Shown: positions 17,992 to 28,376, numbered from the stretch's first letter. The stretch is DNA of 53,817 bases from Pseudarthrobacter sp. AL07 (GCF_029960665.1 NZ_JASBRB010000021.1:1-53817), one strand, 5' to 3'. A program made the numbers and translations. The notes: generated by a model not told the origin, from the letters alone.

Positions 17992-19513
17992 GGCCGTGTT
18001 GGCCCAGGCGGAGCTGCGGCTCGAGGGAATCACCAAGTCCTACCCCGGCGTGCAGGCGCTTAAAGGGGTTGACCTCAGTGTCGGTCGTGGAAGCATCCAC
18101 GCCCTCGCCGGGCAGAACGGTGCCGGCAAGTCCACGCTGGTGAAGATCCTGTCCGGGGCGGAGACGCCTGACGGCGGATCTATTTTCCTCGGCGGCGAAC
18201 AAATCCGCTTCCGTTCGCCCCAGGACGCGCAGCAGGCCGGGATTCATACGATCTACCAGGAATTGAGTCTGGTGCCCAGCCTCTCCGTCGCCGAGAACAT
18301 CTTCCTCGGGGCCCTTCCCATGAAGGGCCCCGTGGTGGACTGGGCGGCGATGAAAAGCCAGGCGGAGGCCGCCCTTGCCCGGATCGGGTTCGACCTGGAC
18401 GTGCGGCGCCCCGTCTCCAGCTTTTCAGTCGCGGAGCAGCAGGCCGTTGAATTGGCTAAGGCTTTGCACAAAGACGTCCGCATTCTCCTGCTGGACGAGC
18501 CAACCTCCACCCTTCCGCTTCCGGACGTGGCCCGGCTCTTCGAAGTGCTGCGGGGACTGGCGGATGAAGGCGTCACGTTGCTATACATTTCGCACCGCAT
18601 GGATGAGCTGTATTCGCTGTGTGATTCCGTTTCCGTCCTCCGGGATGGACGCAAGGTCGTGGAGTACACAACCGCGGACAGCAAACCCAGCGACGTTGTC
18701 ACCGCCATGGTGGGTCAGGACCTCTCCGGCTCGTTGGCCGAAGCTGCTCTGAGCGGCGAACGCAGCCCGCGGCTCGGCGCCGGGCCCAGTGATCAGATCC
18801 TGATGTCCGTCACGGACCTGCACCAGGACACCAGGATCTCGGATGTGACGTTCGACCTGCACCAGGGTGAGGTGCTCGGGATCTCCGGGTTGATTGGCAG
18901 TGGCCAGTCCGAGCTGGCGAGTCTTCTTGCAGGCGCCCGCGAAAAGACCCGCGGGTCCATTATCTTCGAGGGCAAAAGGGTGGAGTTCCGCACGCCCCGT
19001 GACGCTATCCGCCGCAGCATCGGGCTATTGCCGCAGGACCGCAAGGCGGAAGGGTTCATCCCTGACATGAGCGTGGGCGGAAACATCACCCTCGCAAGCC
19101 TTCCGATGTTCAGCCGCTTCTCTGTGATGAACAGCCGCCAAGAGGCGAAGGCTGCCCAGGGCCTGGCTGATCAGCTTGGCATGAAGATCTCCAGCATCGG
19201 CCAGCCCATGAAGACGCTAAGCGGTGGCACCCAACAGAAGGCCATCCTGGCCCGGTGGCTTGTGAGATCAGCAAAGCTGCTGATCTGCGACGAACCGACC
19301 CGTGGCGTGGACGTGGGCGCCAAGGAAGACATGTACGAACTTCTCCGCGACTTTGCGAGGTCCGGTGGAACCGTCATTATCGCCAGCTCGGAAATTTCCG
19401 AAGCGATGATGTGCGACAGGGTTCTGGTCATGGCCAGAGGAAAAGTGGTTGCCGAATTCGACCACGACGAGATTGACCCGCACGGGCAGGTCCTCCTGGA
19501 ACGGTTCGCCTGA
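17978..19513 (+). CDS. Sugar ABC transporter ATPase, two-domain RbsA type (module 1)
   Basis: About 511 residues with two fused ABC domains, as in ribose/xylose importers. Domain 1 has Walker A GQNGAGKST, a degenerate signature (FSVAEQQAVELAKAL) and Walker B LLLDEPTS. Domain 2 has the family's usual altered Walker A (GLIGSGQSE), signature LSGGTQQKAILARWL and Walker B LLICDEPTRG. The gene overlaps the GMC gene, so uptake and oxidation functions are translationally linked. Start codons at 17969 (GTG), 17978 and 17984 (ATG) are all possible; I chose 17978 for its GGTGGG ribosome site. Confidence 0.92.
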   Translation: MAMDEAVLAQAELRLEGITKSYPGVQALKGVDLSVGRGSIHALAGQNGAGKSTLVKILSGAETPDGGSIFLGGEQIRFRSPQDAQQAGIHTIYQELSLVPSLSVAENIFLGALPMKGPVVDWAAMKSQAEAALARIGFDLDVRRPVSSFSVAEQQAVELAKALHKDVRILLLDEPTSTLPLPDVARLFEVLRGLADEGVTLLYISHRMDELYSLCDSVSVLRDGRKVVEYTTADSKPSDVVTAMVGQDLSGSLAEAALSGERSPRLGAGPSDQILMSVTDLHQDTRISDVTFDLHQGEVLGISGLIGSGQSELASLLAGAREKTRGSIIFEGKRVEFRTPRDAIRRSIGLLPQDRKAEGFIPDMSVGGNITLASLPMFSRFSVMNSRQEAKAAQGLADQLGMKISSIGQPMKTLSGGTQQKAILARWLVRSAKLLICDEPTRGVDVGAKEDMYELLRDFARSGGTVIIASSEISEAMMCDRVLVMARGKVVAEFDHDEIDPHGQVLLERFA

Positions 19514-19582
19514 GCGAGCCGGGCACATCGCCTAACCACCTACCGAACCCATTAAGTTTCCTCGAATCCGACGGAGAATACA

Positions 19583-20656
19583 TTGGCAAATCCCAGCACC
19601 ATTGAAAAGCAGACTGAACCCCGGCCCGCCAACGGCGGACGGAGCAACGCAGCTCCCCGTCCAGTCATGGAAACGGTCAGACGCCTGCTTCCCAAGAGCT
19701 ATCTGATCCTGGTCCTGCTCGCGATCATCATCATCGGAACGGCAGTGTCGCCGGACTTTCTGTCGGTCCGGAACGCCAATAACGTGATCGCCTTCTCGGC
19801 CATCGTCGCGATCCTCGCCGTGGGTCAGTTCTTTGTAATCCTGACAGGCGGAATTGATCTGTCCGTAGGATCCATCCTGGCGATGTCCACTGTGGTCTCT
19901 GCCCTCACACTTCAAACGGGCATGTCCGCGGGATTGTCGGTCGCGATAACGCTGGGCGTCTGCGCACTGGCCGGCTTTCTCAACGGACTGATGGTTGTGT
20001 GGCTCAGGATCCCGCCGTTTATTGCCACGCTGGCGATGCTCAGCATAGTTAAGGGATTCAGCTACATCATCCAGTCCACCAGCTTGATCCAGATTTCGGA
20101 TACTTCGTTCATCTCCGCCTTTTCCAGCGGCGTGACCCTGGGGCTCCGAAACCCAGTTCTCATCTTCATCCTTGTCACGCTCGTTGCAGCCTTCGTCACC
20201 AAATTCACCACCATGGGGCGCCGACTGTACGCCATCGGCGGCAATCCCGAGGCGGCCCGGCTATCCGGCTTGCCTGTGCACCGCGACCTCCTTATCACCT
20301 ACACCGTTTCCGGGCTGTTGGCCGGCCTCGCCGGTCTCATTGCGGCCGCCCAGCTGCTGCAGGGAAGTTCTCTCATCGGAACGGGCTACGAGCTGGACGC
20401 GATCGCAGCGGTCGTAGTCGGCGGGGCGTCACTGATGGGCGGCAAGGGGGACCCGATCAGCGCCGTGATCGGCGTCTTCATTCTGGCGACGATTATCAAC
20501 ATCATGAACCTGGTCGGCATCTCCTCGGAACCGCAGCTGGTTATTAAGGGCGCAGTTGTGGTGATCGCCGTGTTCCTCTCCAGCGCAGGCGGAGTGCAAC
20601 GTATCTCGGCGGCCCTAAGCAAGGCATTTGGGCGCCACCAGACGACGTCAGCCTAA
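19583..20656 (+). CDS. Sugar ABC transporter permease, RbsC type (module 1)
   Basis: A 357-residue inner membrane permease with about nine to ten hydrophobic segments and the family motifs LTGGIDLSVGSILAMS (residues about 90-105) and AAVVVGGASLMGGKGDPISAVIGV. A TTG start at 19583 follows CGGAGAATACA. With the preceding ATPase and the module 1 lipoprotein it makes a complete importer; a single permease gene implies a homodimer. Confidence 0.92.
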   Translation: MANPSTIEKQTEPRPANGGRSNAAPRPVMETVRRLLPKSYLILVLLAIIIIGTAVSPDFLSVRNANNVIAFSAIVAILAVGQFFVILTGGIDLSVGSILAMSTVVSALTLQTGMSAGLSVAITLGVCALAGFLNGLMVVWLRIPPFIATLAMLSIVKGFSYIIQSTSLIQISDTSFISAFSSGVTLGLRNPVLIFILVTLVAAFVTKFTTMGRRLYAIGGNPEAARLSGLPVHRDLLITYTVSGLLAGLAGLIAAAQLLQGSSLIGTGYELDAIAAVVVGGASLMGGKGDPISAVIGVFILATIINIMNLVGISSEPQLVIKGAVVVIAVFLSSAGGVQRISAALSKAFGRHQTTSA

Positions 20657-20675
20657 GAGAGAACGAACAGCAACC

Positions 20676-21761
20676 ATGTCCAGTGAGGTCTCACCCACGC
20701 CGCCCCGCAACCCGAGAATGATCGACGTCGCCCGGCTCGCCGGCGTGTCCCAGCAGACGGTCTCCCGGCTGGTCAACGGTGACACGAACATGCGTCCCCA
20801 AATTCGTGAGCGCGTGGAAGATGCCATCCGGCAGCTTCAATACCGGCGCAACACCGCGGCGCGTGCCCTGGCCACCAATCGGACCATGAATCTGGGGGTC
20901 ATAAGCTTTGGTCTGTCCCAATATGGGCCGTCCGTGGCACTGTTCGGCATCGCCGATGCAGCACGGAAGGCCGGTTACGCCACCAGCCTCGTCACCCTCG
21001 AGGAGGCGGGGGTGGAGAACATCAGCAGGGGGCTGGACCATCTCGTCGCGGATTCTGTTGACGGCATCATTGTCCTGGCACCCGTCCAGAGTGCATTGAC
21101 AGCATTGAGCGCACTGCCCACTGCCGTGCCGCTCGTGGTGTTTGCTCCGGGCGTGGACGAGGGCCTAACCAACGTAGCTGTGGACGAGGTACTCGGCGCG
21201 CGCCTGGCGACACGGCACTTGCTGGATCTCGGTCACGAGACTGTCTGGCACGTCAGCGGTCCACCAAGCTGGCTGGGTGCCGAGGCCCGCATCCGCGGAT
21301 GGCGGGCGGAGCTTGCCTCAGCTGGCCGTGTCGCCCACGTCGAATATGAAGGCGACTGGAGCGCTGAATCCGGCTACCTGGCGGGCAGGAAAATCGCGGC
21401 GAACCCGGACATCACCGCCGTCTTTGCGGCCAACGATCAGATGGCTCTCGGCGTTCTCAGCGCCCTCAAAGAGGAAGGCAGGCGTGTTCCTGAAGACATC
21501 AGCATCGTCGGATTCGATGATGTTCCCGAATCGCGGTTTTACGCCCCCGGCCTGACCACCATCCGCCTGAACTTTAGCGAGGTGGGCAGGATGTGCGTCG
21601 AGCGGATCCTGGACCTGATAAAAGGTTCGGCGCTAGATCCCGTTCCATGGCTGCAGCCCGAACTCGTTCACAGGTCCAGTACTGCGTCCCCCTCAGTGGG
21701 ACGCAGCATCAGCATCTCCCTCGGGAGCAATAACAACAAACACGTGAGGAACGAAAAATGA
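20676..21761 (+). CDS. LacI-family regulator inside module 1
   Basis: A 361-residue LacI/GalR repressor. Helix-turn-helix PRMIDVARLAGVSQQTVSRL at about residues 12-31, hinge YRRNTAARALATNRT, then the sugar-binding domain (GDWSAESGYLAGRKIA, VFAANDQMALGVL, ISIVGFDDVPES). ATG 20676 lies 19 bases after the permease stop. Its stop overlaps the next gene's ATG (ATGA), so it is made within the operon and probably autoregulates it through the TGTGCGCTAACA site at 13075-13086. It is of the same subfamily as the other two LacI proteins of the island. Confidence 0.87.
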   Translation: MSSEVSPTPPRNPRMIDVARLAGVSQQTVSRLVNGDTNMRPQIRERVEDAIRQLQYRRNTAARALATNRTMNLGVISFGLSQYGPSVALFGIADAARKAGYATSLVTLEEAGVENISRGLDHLVADSVDGIIVLAPVQSALTALSALPTAVPLVVFAPGVDEGLTNVAVDEVLGARLATRHLLDLGHETVWHVSGPPSWLGAEARIRGWRAELASAGRVAHVEYEGDWSAESGYLAGRKIAANPDITAVFAANDQMALGVLSALKEEGRRVPEDISIVGFDDVPESRFYAPGLTTIRLNFSEVGRMCVERILDLIKGSALDPVPWLQPELVHRSSTASPSVGRSISISLGSNNNKHVRNEK

Positions 21762-22699
21762 AAAACCGCCCCTTTGGCAAGACAGGGCTTACCGTCTCAC
21801 CGATCTGTGTGGGCACCAGCCCCCTGGGCAGCTTCCCGGCTCAATACGGCTACGAAGTGAGCACCGACCAGGCCATCGCGACCATGCTGGAGGTCTTCCG
21901 CGGACCGTTCAACTTCATCGACACCTCCAACGAGTACGGCGGCGGCGAAAGTGAACGCAGGATCGGAATGGCCACCGAAAGAGCGGGCGGCCTACCCGAC
22001 GGGTACCTGCTCGCCACAAAAATGGACCCGCTTCCGGGCACCACAGACTTCTCCGAAGAGAGAGTCCGAGCCTCCGTGAAGGAGAGCCTAGAACGGCTGG
22101 GACTGGACCGGCTCGAACTCGTGTACCTGCACGATCCGGAAAAAATCAGCTTCGAAGAAGGCATCGCACCCGGCGGGCCGCTTCAGGCCCTGGTCAAACT
22201 TCGCGATGAGGGAGTCATCCGGCACCTCGGCGTCGCAGGCGGCCCCATCGATCTCATGCTGAACTACCTGTCCACCGACGAATTCGAAGCAGTGATCAGC
22301 CACAACCGCTACACGCTCGTGGACCAGTCCGCTCTGCCCCTGATCGACGAAGCCGACCGCCGCGGAATCGCCTTCGTAAACGGCGCCCCCTACGGCGGCG
22401 GGATGCTCGTCAAAGGCCCGGACGAGCACCCCAACTATTGCTACGCGCCGGCAAGCGAAGCCACCAAGGAACGAGTCCGCCAGATGCAGCAGATCCTTGC
22501 CCCGCACGACATTCCTCTGGCCGCCGCCGCACTCCAGTTTTCACTCCGCGAACCACGCATCGCATCCACGATCGTGGGGATGTCCGCGCCCGAACGCATC
22601 GCCCAAACCGTCCGGTTCGCAGAATGGGAAATTCCCGAGAGCGTCTGGGCCCAGCTGGAGCCGCTGGCCGCAGTAGGCCGCGACGGCTTCGAAAACTAG
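21758..22699 (+). CDS. Aldo/keto reductase, aldose-dehydrogenase type (module 1)
   Basis: A 313-residue NAD(P)-dependent oxidoreductase with the full AKR tetrad Asp55 (NFIDTSNEY), Tyr60, Lys88 (LLATKMD) and His125 (VYLHDPEK). The overall pattern resembles the D-threo-aldose/L-fucose 1-dehydrogenase branch, which oxidises aldoses to lactones; the exact substrate is not predictable. The C-terminal cofactor motif is around ASTIVGMSAPERIAQTV. GTGAGGAACGAAAA precedes the ATG, which overlaps the regulator's stop. Confidence 0.83.
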   Translation: MKNRPFGKTGLTVSPICVGTSPLGSFPAQYGYEVSTDQAIATMLEVFRGPFNFIDTSNEYGGGESERRIGMATERAGGLPDGYLLATKMDPLPGTTDFSEERVRASVKESLERLGLDRLELVYLHDPEKISFEEGIAPGGPLQALVKLRDEGVIRHLGVAGGPIDLMLNYLSTDEFEAVISHNRYTLVDQSALPLIDEADRRGIAFVNGAPYGGGMLVKGPDEHPNYCYAPASEATKERVRQMQQILAPHDIPLAAAALQFSLREPRIASTIVGMSAPERIAQTVRFAEWEIPESVWAQLEPLAAVGRDGFEN

Positions 22700-22722
22700 A
22701 CCAGAGCTGCAAAGGACAAACC

Positions 22723-23556
22723 ATGCCAACCACGCTCCACCCCCCGGTCCTCGTACAGAACGACGGATTACCGATACCACAGATCGGACTCGGCATCTAC
22801 GGCCCGGACGACGACGTGGCTGCCGACGCGGTAGTCAACGCCCTGGCGACCGGGTACAGAAGCATCGACACTGCCGCGTTCTACTTGAACGAAGCGGGAG
22901 TCGGAGAAGGTCTCCGGCGCTCCGGCCTACCCCGTGAGGAGGTCCATGTCACCACCAAGGTCTGGGGCGATGACCATGGCTATGACGAGGCGTTGGCGGC
23001 GTTCGACCGCAGCCTCAGCTCCTTGGGGCTGGAGTACGTCGACCTCTACCTCATCCACTGGCCGCTGCCCGCAAAGGACAGGTACGTTGAAACGTGGCGT
23101 GCCCTGGAGAGAATTCTCAGAGATGGCCGGGCCAAATCGATCGGCGTCTCCAACTTCCAGCCACACCACTTGGAGCGTCTCATTGCGGACACTGAGATCC
23201 GGCCCGTGGTCAACCAGATCGAACTGCATCCCGGTTTTCAGAATGAGGCCGTCCGCGAGTTTAATGCCCAGCAGGGCATCCTCACCCAGGCGTGGTCGCC
23301 CCTTGGTCGGGGGCGGGTTTTCGAAAACGCGGACCTGATCAAGATTGCGCAGAAACATTCCAGAAGTGTCGCCCAGATCGTGATCCGCTGGCACGTCGAA
23401 CTCGGAAATGTGGTTATCCCCAAATCCGTAACTCCGGAGAGGATGAAGGAAAATCTTAACGTCTTCGACTTCACACTCGACGAGGACGATCACAAAACCA
23501 TAAGGAACCTCGAAACCGGGGCGCGGACGGGCGACAACCCTGACCTTTTCGGCTAA
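22723..23556 (+). CDS. Aldo/keto reductase, 2,5-diketogluconate-reductase-like (module 1)
   Basis: A 277-residue enzyme of the AKR5-like group: IPQIGLGIYG at the start, tetrad Asp49 and Tyr54 (YRSIDTAAFYLNEAGVG), Lys79 (VTTKVWGDD), His112 (LYLIHWPLP), then ISVGVSNF-type SIGVSNFQPHHLE and VIPKSVTPERMKENLNVFDF. These enzymes usually reduce keto or aldehyde groups with NADPH. It starts 23 bases after the previous gene (GCAAAGGACAAACC ribosome site); a longer in-frame extension into that gene is not credible. Last gene of module 1, converging with the LacI gene on the other strand. Confidence 0.85.
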   Translation: MPTTLHPPVLVQNDGLPIPQIGLGIYGPDDDVAADAVVNALATGYRSIDTAAFYLNEAGVGEGLRRSGLPREEVHVTTKVWGDDHGYDEALAAFDRSLSSLGLEYVDLYLIHWPLPAKDRYVETWRALERILRDGRAKSIGVSNFQPHHLERLIADTEIRPVVNQIELHPGFQNEAVREFNAQQGILTQAWSPLGRGRVFENADLIKIAQKHSRSVAQIVIRWHVELGNVVIPKSVTPERMKENLNVFDFTLDEDDHKTIRNLETGARTGDNPDLFG

Positions 23557-24593
23557 GGTCGACGACCGCTCCGCGGCGGCGGGGCCGTACTGTCACGCAC
23601 GACGAGTTCAGGCTGAATCTTTGCCGGCTCAGACGATTCGGTCCCGCCGATGAGGCTCAAAATACGCTCCACACAATTGCGGCCAACTTCACGGAAGTCC
23701 ATCCGGACAGTCGTCAGTGCTGGCTGGTAGTAACGGCTATCGGGAACATCATCGAAGCCCGCGATGCTGACTTCAGCGGGACAGCTGACGCCCTCTTCCC
23801 GTAAAGCGCTCAGAACACCCATTGCCATATGGTCGTTCGCCACGAAGACGGCAGTGATATCCGGATTCTTGACGATCTCCAGTCCAGCGGCATAGCCCGA
23901 CGCGGAAGTCCAGTCCCCCAAAATCGGCTGCGGCGCCACCCTTTTCGCTGCGGCGAGCTCGGACTGCCACCCACGGATTCGAGCGTCCGTGCCGACCCAA
24001 GCCGGATCACCACAGACCTGCCACACCGTCTCGTGGCCCAGTTCCAGCAGGTGTCGGGTTAGAAGTCGCGCACCGAGCTCTTCGTCGAGGGCTACGCTTG
24101 AAATACCGTGTTCCGCAGCTGGCTCGAAACTCACGACAGGTACGCCATCAGAGAAAGCCGCTATTACGCCTTGGACGCCTTTAATCGGCGCGAAAACTAT
24201 TACGCCATCAACCCCGTTGACGATGAGGTGGCTCATGGCTGCACTCATACTGGTCAGTTGAGTATCCGAAACAGTGACGAGGGTGATGGTGTAACCCGCT
24301 CTTCGTGCGGATTCCTCAATACCCAAAAGCGCCAGTGAAGGGCCGTAATAATCCAGACCGAAGGAAATGATCCCCAAGGTCATGCTCTTGCTCGTCACCA
24401 ATGCACGGGCAGCGGTGTTACGGCGATACCTCAACTTCCGAACGGCGTCCTCCACACTCTGGCGGATCTCCGGCCCAACATTCGTGCTCCCGTTCAAGAC
24501 CCTCGAGACGGTCTGCTGGGACACGCCAGCGAGCCTCGCCACATCGACCATCCTCGCGCTCCGCGGGGCAGCTTCTCTTTCATATGAGGCCAT
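23553..24593 (-). CDS. LacI-family regulator at the right end of the island
   Basis: A 346-residue LacI/GalR repressor with helix-turn-helix SARMVDVARLAGVSQQTVSR at about residues 12-31, hinge YRRNTAARALVTSKSMTLG, and a ligand domain very like that of the module 1 regulator (LLELGHETVWQVCGDP, VFVANDHMAMGVLSALREEG, VSIAGFDDVPDSRYY). Its stop overlaps the end of the convergent aldo/keto reductase gene by 4 bases. ATG 24593 lacks a clear ribosome site. It lies 100 bases from the island boundary; no target site is visible upstream. Confidence 0.85.
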   Translation of the reverse strand: MASYEREAAPRSARMVDVARLAGVSQQTVSRVLNGSTNVGPEIRQSVEDAVRKLRYRRNTAARALVTSKSMTLGIISFGLDYYGPSLALLGIEESARRAGYTITLVTVSDTQLTSMSAAMSHLIVNGVDGVIVFAPIKGVQGVIAAFSDGVPVVSFEPAAEHGISSVALDEELGARLLTRHLLELGHETVWQVCGDPAWVGTDARIRGWQSELAAAKRVAPQPILGDWTSASGYAAGLEIVKNPDITAVFVANDHMAMGVLSALREEGVSCPAEVSIAGFDDVPDSRYYQPALTTVRMDFREVGRNCVERILSLIGGTESSEPAKIQPELVVRDSTAPPPRSGRRP

Positions 24594-24692
24594 TTATCAA
24601 GGCTATCTGGTAGTGGCCCAGTCTCAGAGTTCGTCTCACAGCCCGCGGTGGAAGGACACCGGTGCTCTCAGTTGAAGATCCCTGCTTCCGGT

Positions 24693-24932
24693 GCAGAGAG
24701 CGCGGCGGCCGCCGACTACGGCTCAGCCGAACACCACGAGAAATTCGCAGATTCCCTGGCAAGCACCGGCGCGAATGAAACCCAGATTCGTGGACGCCTC
24801 GCCGCAGCGCGCAGCGAGGGCACACACCCCAGCGCGGCGGTAACCGTGGGCAAGGGCGCCGCAAAGGCCAGAAAGTCACGCACAGGGATATCGGCCGGCG
24901 CAGAACGCACCAAGAGCGGTCCCAGCCGCTAA
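24693..24932 (+). pseudogene. Duplicated 3' fragment of the coiled-coil gene
   Basis: Encodes only the last 79 residues of the protein at 4717-5946 (ESAAAADYGSAEHHEKFADS onward) up to the same stop codon. The fragment is open in frame with upstream ATG 24648, but the fused N-terminus is not coding elsewhere. It has no ribosome site and is best read as a remnant. Confidence 0.85.
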
Positions 24933-25115
24933 GCACCTGACTGTTGGGGGGAGTTGGCATGCCGGATGGGCCTTGGTCGATAGGATCAAGTTCATGACTG
25001 ATGCCCGTGACCTCGCTCTTCCCTCCGGCTACACCGACCTTCTCAGTGAGCTCAAAAACCGGGTACGGGCTGCACGCACCGCGGCGATAAGGACTGTTAT
25101 CACCCAGCTCATCGA
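24693..25115 (+). repeat. 423-bp direct repeat, right copy
   Basis: Same sequence as 5707-6129 with one mismatch. On this side it joins unrelated upstream DNA of the LacI regulator at 24692/24693. It continues rightwards into a diverged DUF1016 allele. Confidence 0.95.
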
Positions 25116-25718
25116 CCTGTACTGTGGTCCATCGGAAAGACCATCCTGGAACGTCAAGAGGTCGAGCAGTGGGGGAGCGGTGTTATCGGCCGGCTGGCCG
25201 AAGACCTGCGGGCAGAGTTCCCGGAGATGAAGGGACTGTCGCGCCGCAACCTCTTCTACATGCGAGGGTTCGCTGCCGCCTGGCCGGAGTCAATTGTGCA
25301 ACAGCCTGTTGCACAATTGCCCTGGGGCCACGTCACCGTCCTGCTGGATAAGGGGGAGACTCCGGACCGGCGTTCTTGGTACGCCGCTGCCGCCGTAGAG
25401 TACGGCTGGTCACGGAACGTCCTCCTGAACATGATGATGAACAAGTCTATGGAGCGGACCGGCGCTGCGCCGTCGAACTTTGTGCAACGGCTTGAGGCAC
25501 CAGATTCAGAGCTCGCCCAGCAGGTGGCTAAAGACCCCTACAACTTCGAATTCCTCGACCTCTCCGGTGAAGTGGCTGAGCGCGAACTGGAACTGGCCCT
25601 GACTAGCCGGATCACCGACACACTACGTGAACTGGGTCCGGGCTTCGCCTTTGTCGGCCGGCAAGTCCACTTCGATGTCGACGGCGACGACTTCTACGTC
25701 GATTGTTCCGATTCTTAA
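24994..25718 (+). pseudogene. Broken DUF1016 (YhcG-type) nuclease gene, right allele
   Basis: Reads MTDARDLALPSGYTDLLSEL from ATG 24994, then a 2-base insertion in the TACTGTGG stretch at about 25121-25128 shifts the frame. Ignoring it restores LYWSIGKTILERQEVEQWG, RLAEDLRAEFPEMKGLSRRN and a long open frame from 25227 to GFAFVGRQVHFDVDGDDFYVD. The reading then ends abruptly in CSDS and a stop at 25718, so the PDDEXK catalytic core is missing. The mid part differs clearly from the left allele at 6008-6487. Confidence 0.8.
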
Positions 25719-25767
25719 CGGTTCGCAGACCACCTTGCAACTTGGAAACCCTGACCTTTGGTGTCCT

Positions 25768-26570
<803 letters not shown>

Positions 26571-26915
26571 GGCATTCCTTCTAGAGATAAGCAAACTCGA
26601 TGACTGGATCAAAGCTCCGGGAGCTCGTGCGGAACGCCCTCCAGCAAGCGGCCCAGGCGCGTACGGCGCACTGTACTTCCAGTGGTGAATGGCCAAGGCC
26701 GGTGATGAGAAGTTTCATTCGGAATGCTGCCCCAGGCCGGCAAAGATACCAAGATCTGGCGGGAAGCGGTCCAACTGGGAGAGGCCCATCGAAGCTTCGG
26801 TCCGTTATGCGTCCTTGAACCTGAGATTCCCAGTGAAGGCCTGACTGGACGACGGCCCGTTCCAAGGCAGAGAACGACTCCTCCCCCGGCCATGCGGAAG
26901 GGCCGACAGCGGACG
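26571..26915. other. Gene-free stretch between xylB and the alditol oxidase remnant
   Basis: About 345 bases. Several overlapping short open frames exist on both strands, but none has a recognisable protein pattern or ribosome site. No clear repeat or hairpin seen. Confidence 0.5.
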
Positions 26916-28328
26916 TTACGTCCGCGCCGGGGCGGCGAGGCCTGCGGCCGCGCGGTAACGCCTAATGAGTTCGCGTGTTGGTTCGACGGCTATTTCTTGC
27001 GCCGGCCCGGTGGCCCAATTGGGGAGCTGGCCGTTCAGGAGTCCGGCGGCTTGCCGTGCGGCGCCATCTGCTACGTATTCTCCCGGTTCGGGCACATGGA
27101 CGGGAAGGCCGAAGACCGCGGAAGTTATTTCTTGCAGGGCCTGGGAGCGGGCGCCTCCGCCTATGAGAATGAGGCGCTGGACGGTCACTCCCTGATCGGT
27201 GAGCGCCGCAAGTCCGTCGGCAAGGGAGCACACGACCCCTTCGACAGCCGCGCGTGCGACGTTGCCTGGAGTGAAGTTGGCCAGTGTGATCCCATGAAGG
27301 GAACCGGTTGCGTCTGGCAGATTTGGGGTCCGTTCCCCTTCGAAGTAAGGAACGAGGACTAATCCACCGGCCCCCGCGGGTGCTGACAGGGCAAGGCGGG
27401 ACAGTTCAGCAAGGTCAATGGAGAGCAAACGGGCTGTTGCGTCAAGTACACGTGAAGCGTTCAGCGTGCAGACCAGCGGCAGAAAGTTTCCTGTCGCATC
27501 GGCAAATCCTGCCACCTGTCCTGACTTATCAGCCGTTGATGTGCCGGAGACAGCGAACACCGTACCGGAGGTGCCTACTGATATGACGACGTCACCTACG
27601 CCAGCGTTCACGCCTAGGGCTGCCGCAGCGTTGTCGCCTGCACCGGCTCCGATCAGGGCGCCTAAAGGGGTCTTCAGATCTGATTCCAATGGTCCGAGCA
27701 CGTGAGGCAAGGTCGGGACGTGCCCGAGGGTGCGTTCCAGGATGTCGGGGAGGTAGCGGCCGGTGGTCGGCGACCAGTAGCCGGTGCCGGAAGCGTCTGA
27801 GCGGTCAGTGCGCAGGGCGGCTAGCCCCTTCGCGCCGCTTCCGGGGCCGAAACCGGCCAACCGCCAGCTTAGCCAGTCGTGCGGCAGACAAACGGCGGCG
27901 GTACGTGCGGCGTTTTCCGGTTCGTTTTCGGCCAGCCAGCGCAGCTTGGTGGCCGTGATCGAGGCCACCGGGACGGTTCCGGTGGCCTCGGCCCAGTATC
28001 CGGGGCCACCGGTTTCCTCAATGAGTTCCTGCGCCGCGGGGGCCGACCGGGTGTCGTTCCAGAGCAGCGCGGGACGGACTACCGCCCCGTCCGCATCCAG
28101 GCAGACCATGCCGTGCTGCTGGCCACCCACTGAGACGGCGGCCACGTCCTCCAGTCCACCGGCTGTATCGATGGCCTTCTGTAGGGCGGCCCACCATAGC
28201 TCCGGGTCAATCTCCGTGCCCTCGGGGTGTCGTGCCGACCCTTGTCGGAGGAGGGCGCCGGTTTCGGCATCCCGGATGACGACTTTGCAGGATTGGGTGG
28301 AACTGTCCACTCCGGCGACCAATGGCAT
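26916..28328 (-). CDS. xylB: Xylulokinase (EC 2.7.1.17)
   Basis: A 470-residue FGGY kinase that phosphorylates D-xylulose. It starts [20 protein letters not shown], the ATPase phosphate-1 loop typical of Xyl[20 protein letters not shown] and [17 protein letters not shown] hold the substrate-contact Gln-His and catalytic Asp region. [46 protein letters not shown] lies near the C-terminus. It lies 99 bases after xylA on the same strand and completes entry of xylose into the pentose phosphate pathway, sharing xylulose 5-phosphate with the arabinose branch. Confidence 0.94.
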   Translation of the reverse strand: MPLVAGVDSSTQSCKVVIRDAETGALLRQGSARHPEGTEIDPELWWAALQKAIDTAGGLEDVAAVSVGGQQHGMVCLDADGAVVRPALLWNDTRSAPAAQELIEETGGPGYWAEATGTVPVASITATKLRWLAENEPENAARTAAVCLPHDWLSWRLAGFGPGSGAKGLAALRTDRSDASGTGYWSPTTGRYLPDILERTLGHVPTLPHVLGPLESDLKTPLGALIGAGAGDNAAAALGVNAGVGDVVISVGTSGTVFAVSGTSTADKSGQVAGFADATGNFLPLVCTLNASRVLDATARLLSIDLAELSRLALSAPAGAGGLVLVPYFEGERTPNLPDATGSLHGITLANFTPGNVARAAVEGVVCSLADGLAALTDQGVTVQRLILIGGGARSQALQEITSAVFGLPVHVPEPGEYVADGAARQAAGLLNGQLPNWATGPAQEIAVEPTRELIRRYRAAAGLAAPART

Positions 28329-28376
28329 GGCTGGGCTCTTTCAGGAGGCTTCGGATGTACGCGGAACGTGTGGGGT

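Noticed and set aside
24648..24932. A chimeric 94-codon gene formed at the right island boundary
   Set aside because: The frame is open only because the duplicated 3' fragment is in frame with a chance ATG; there is no ribosome site or promoter.
5707..25115. Composite transposon bounded by insertion sequences
   Set aside because: The flanking repeats contain gene fragments, not transposase genes or terminal inverted repeats; no transposase is seen anywhere in the window.
26571..26915. A small gene between xylB and the alditol oxidase remnant
   Set aside because: Several overlapping frames are open, none is better than the others, and none has motif or ribosome-site support.
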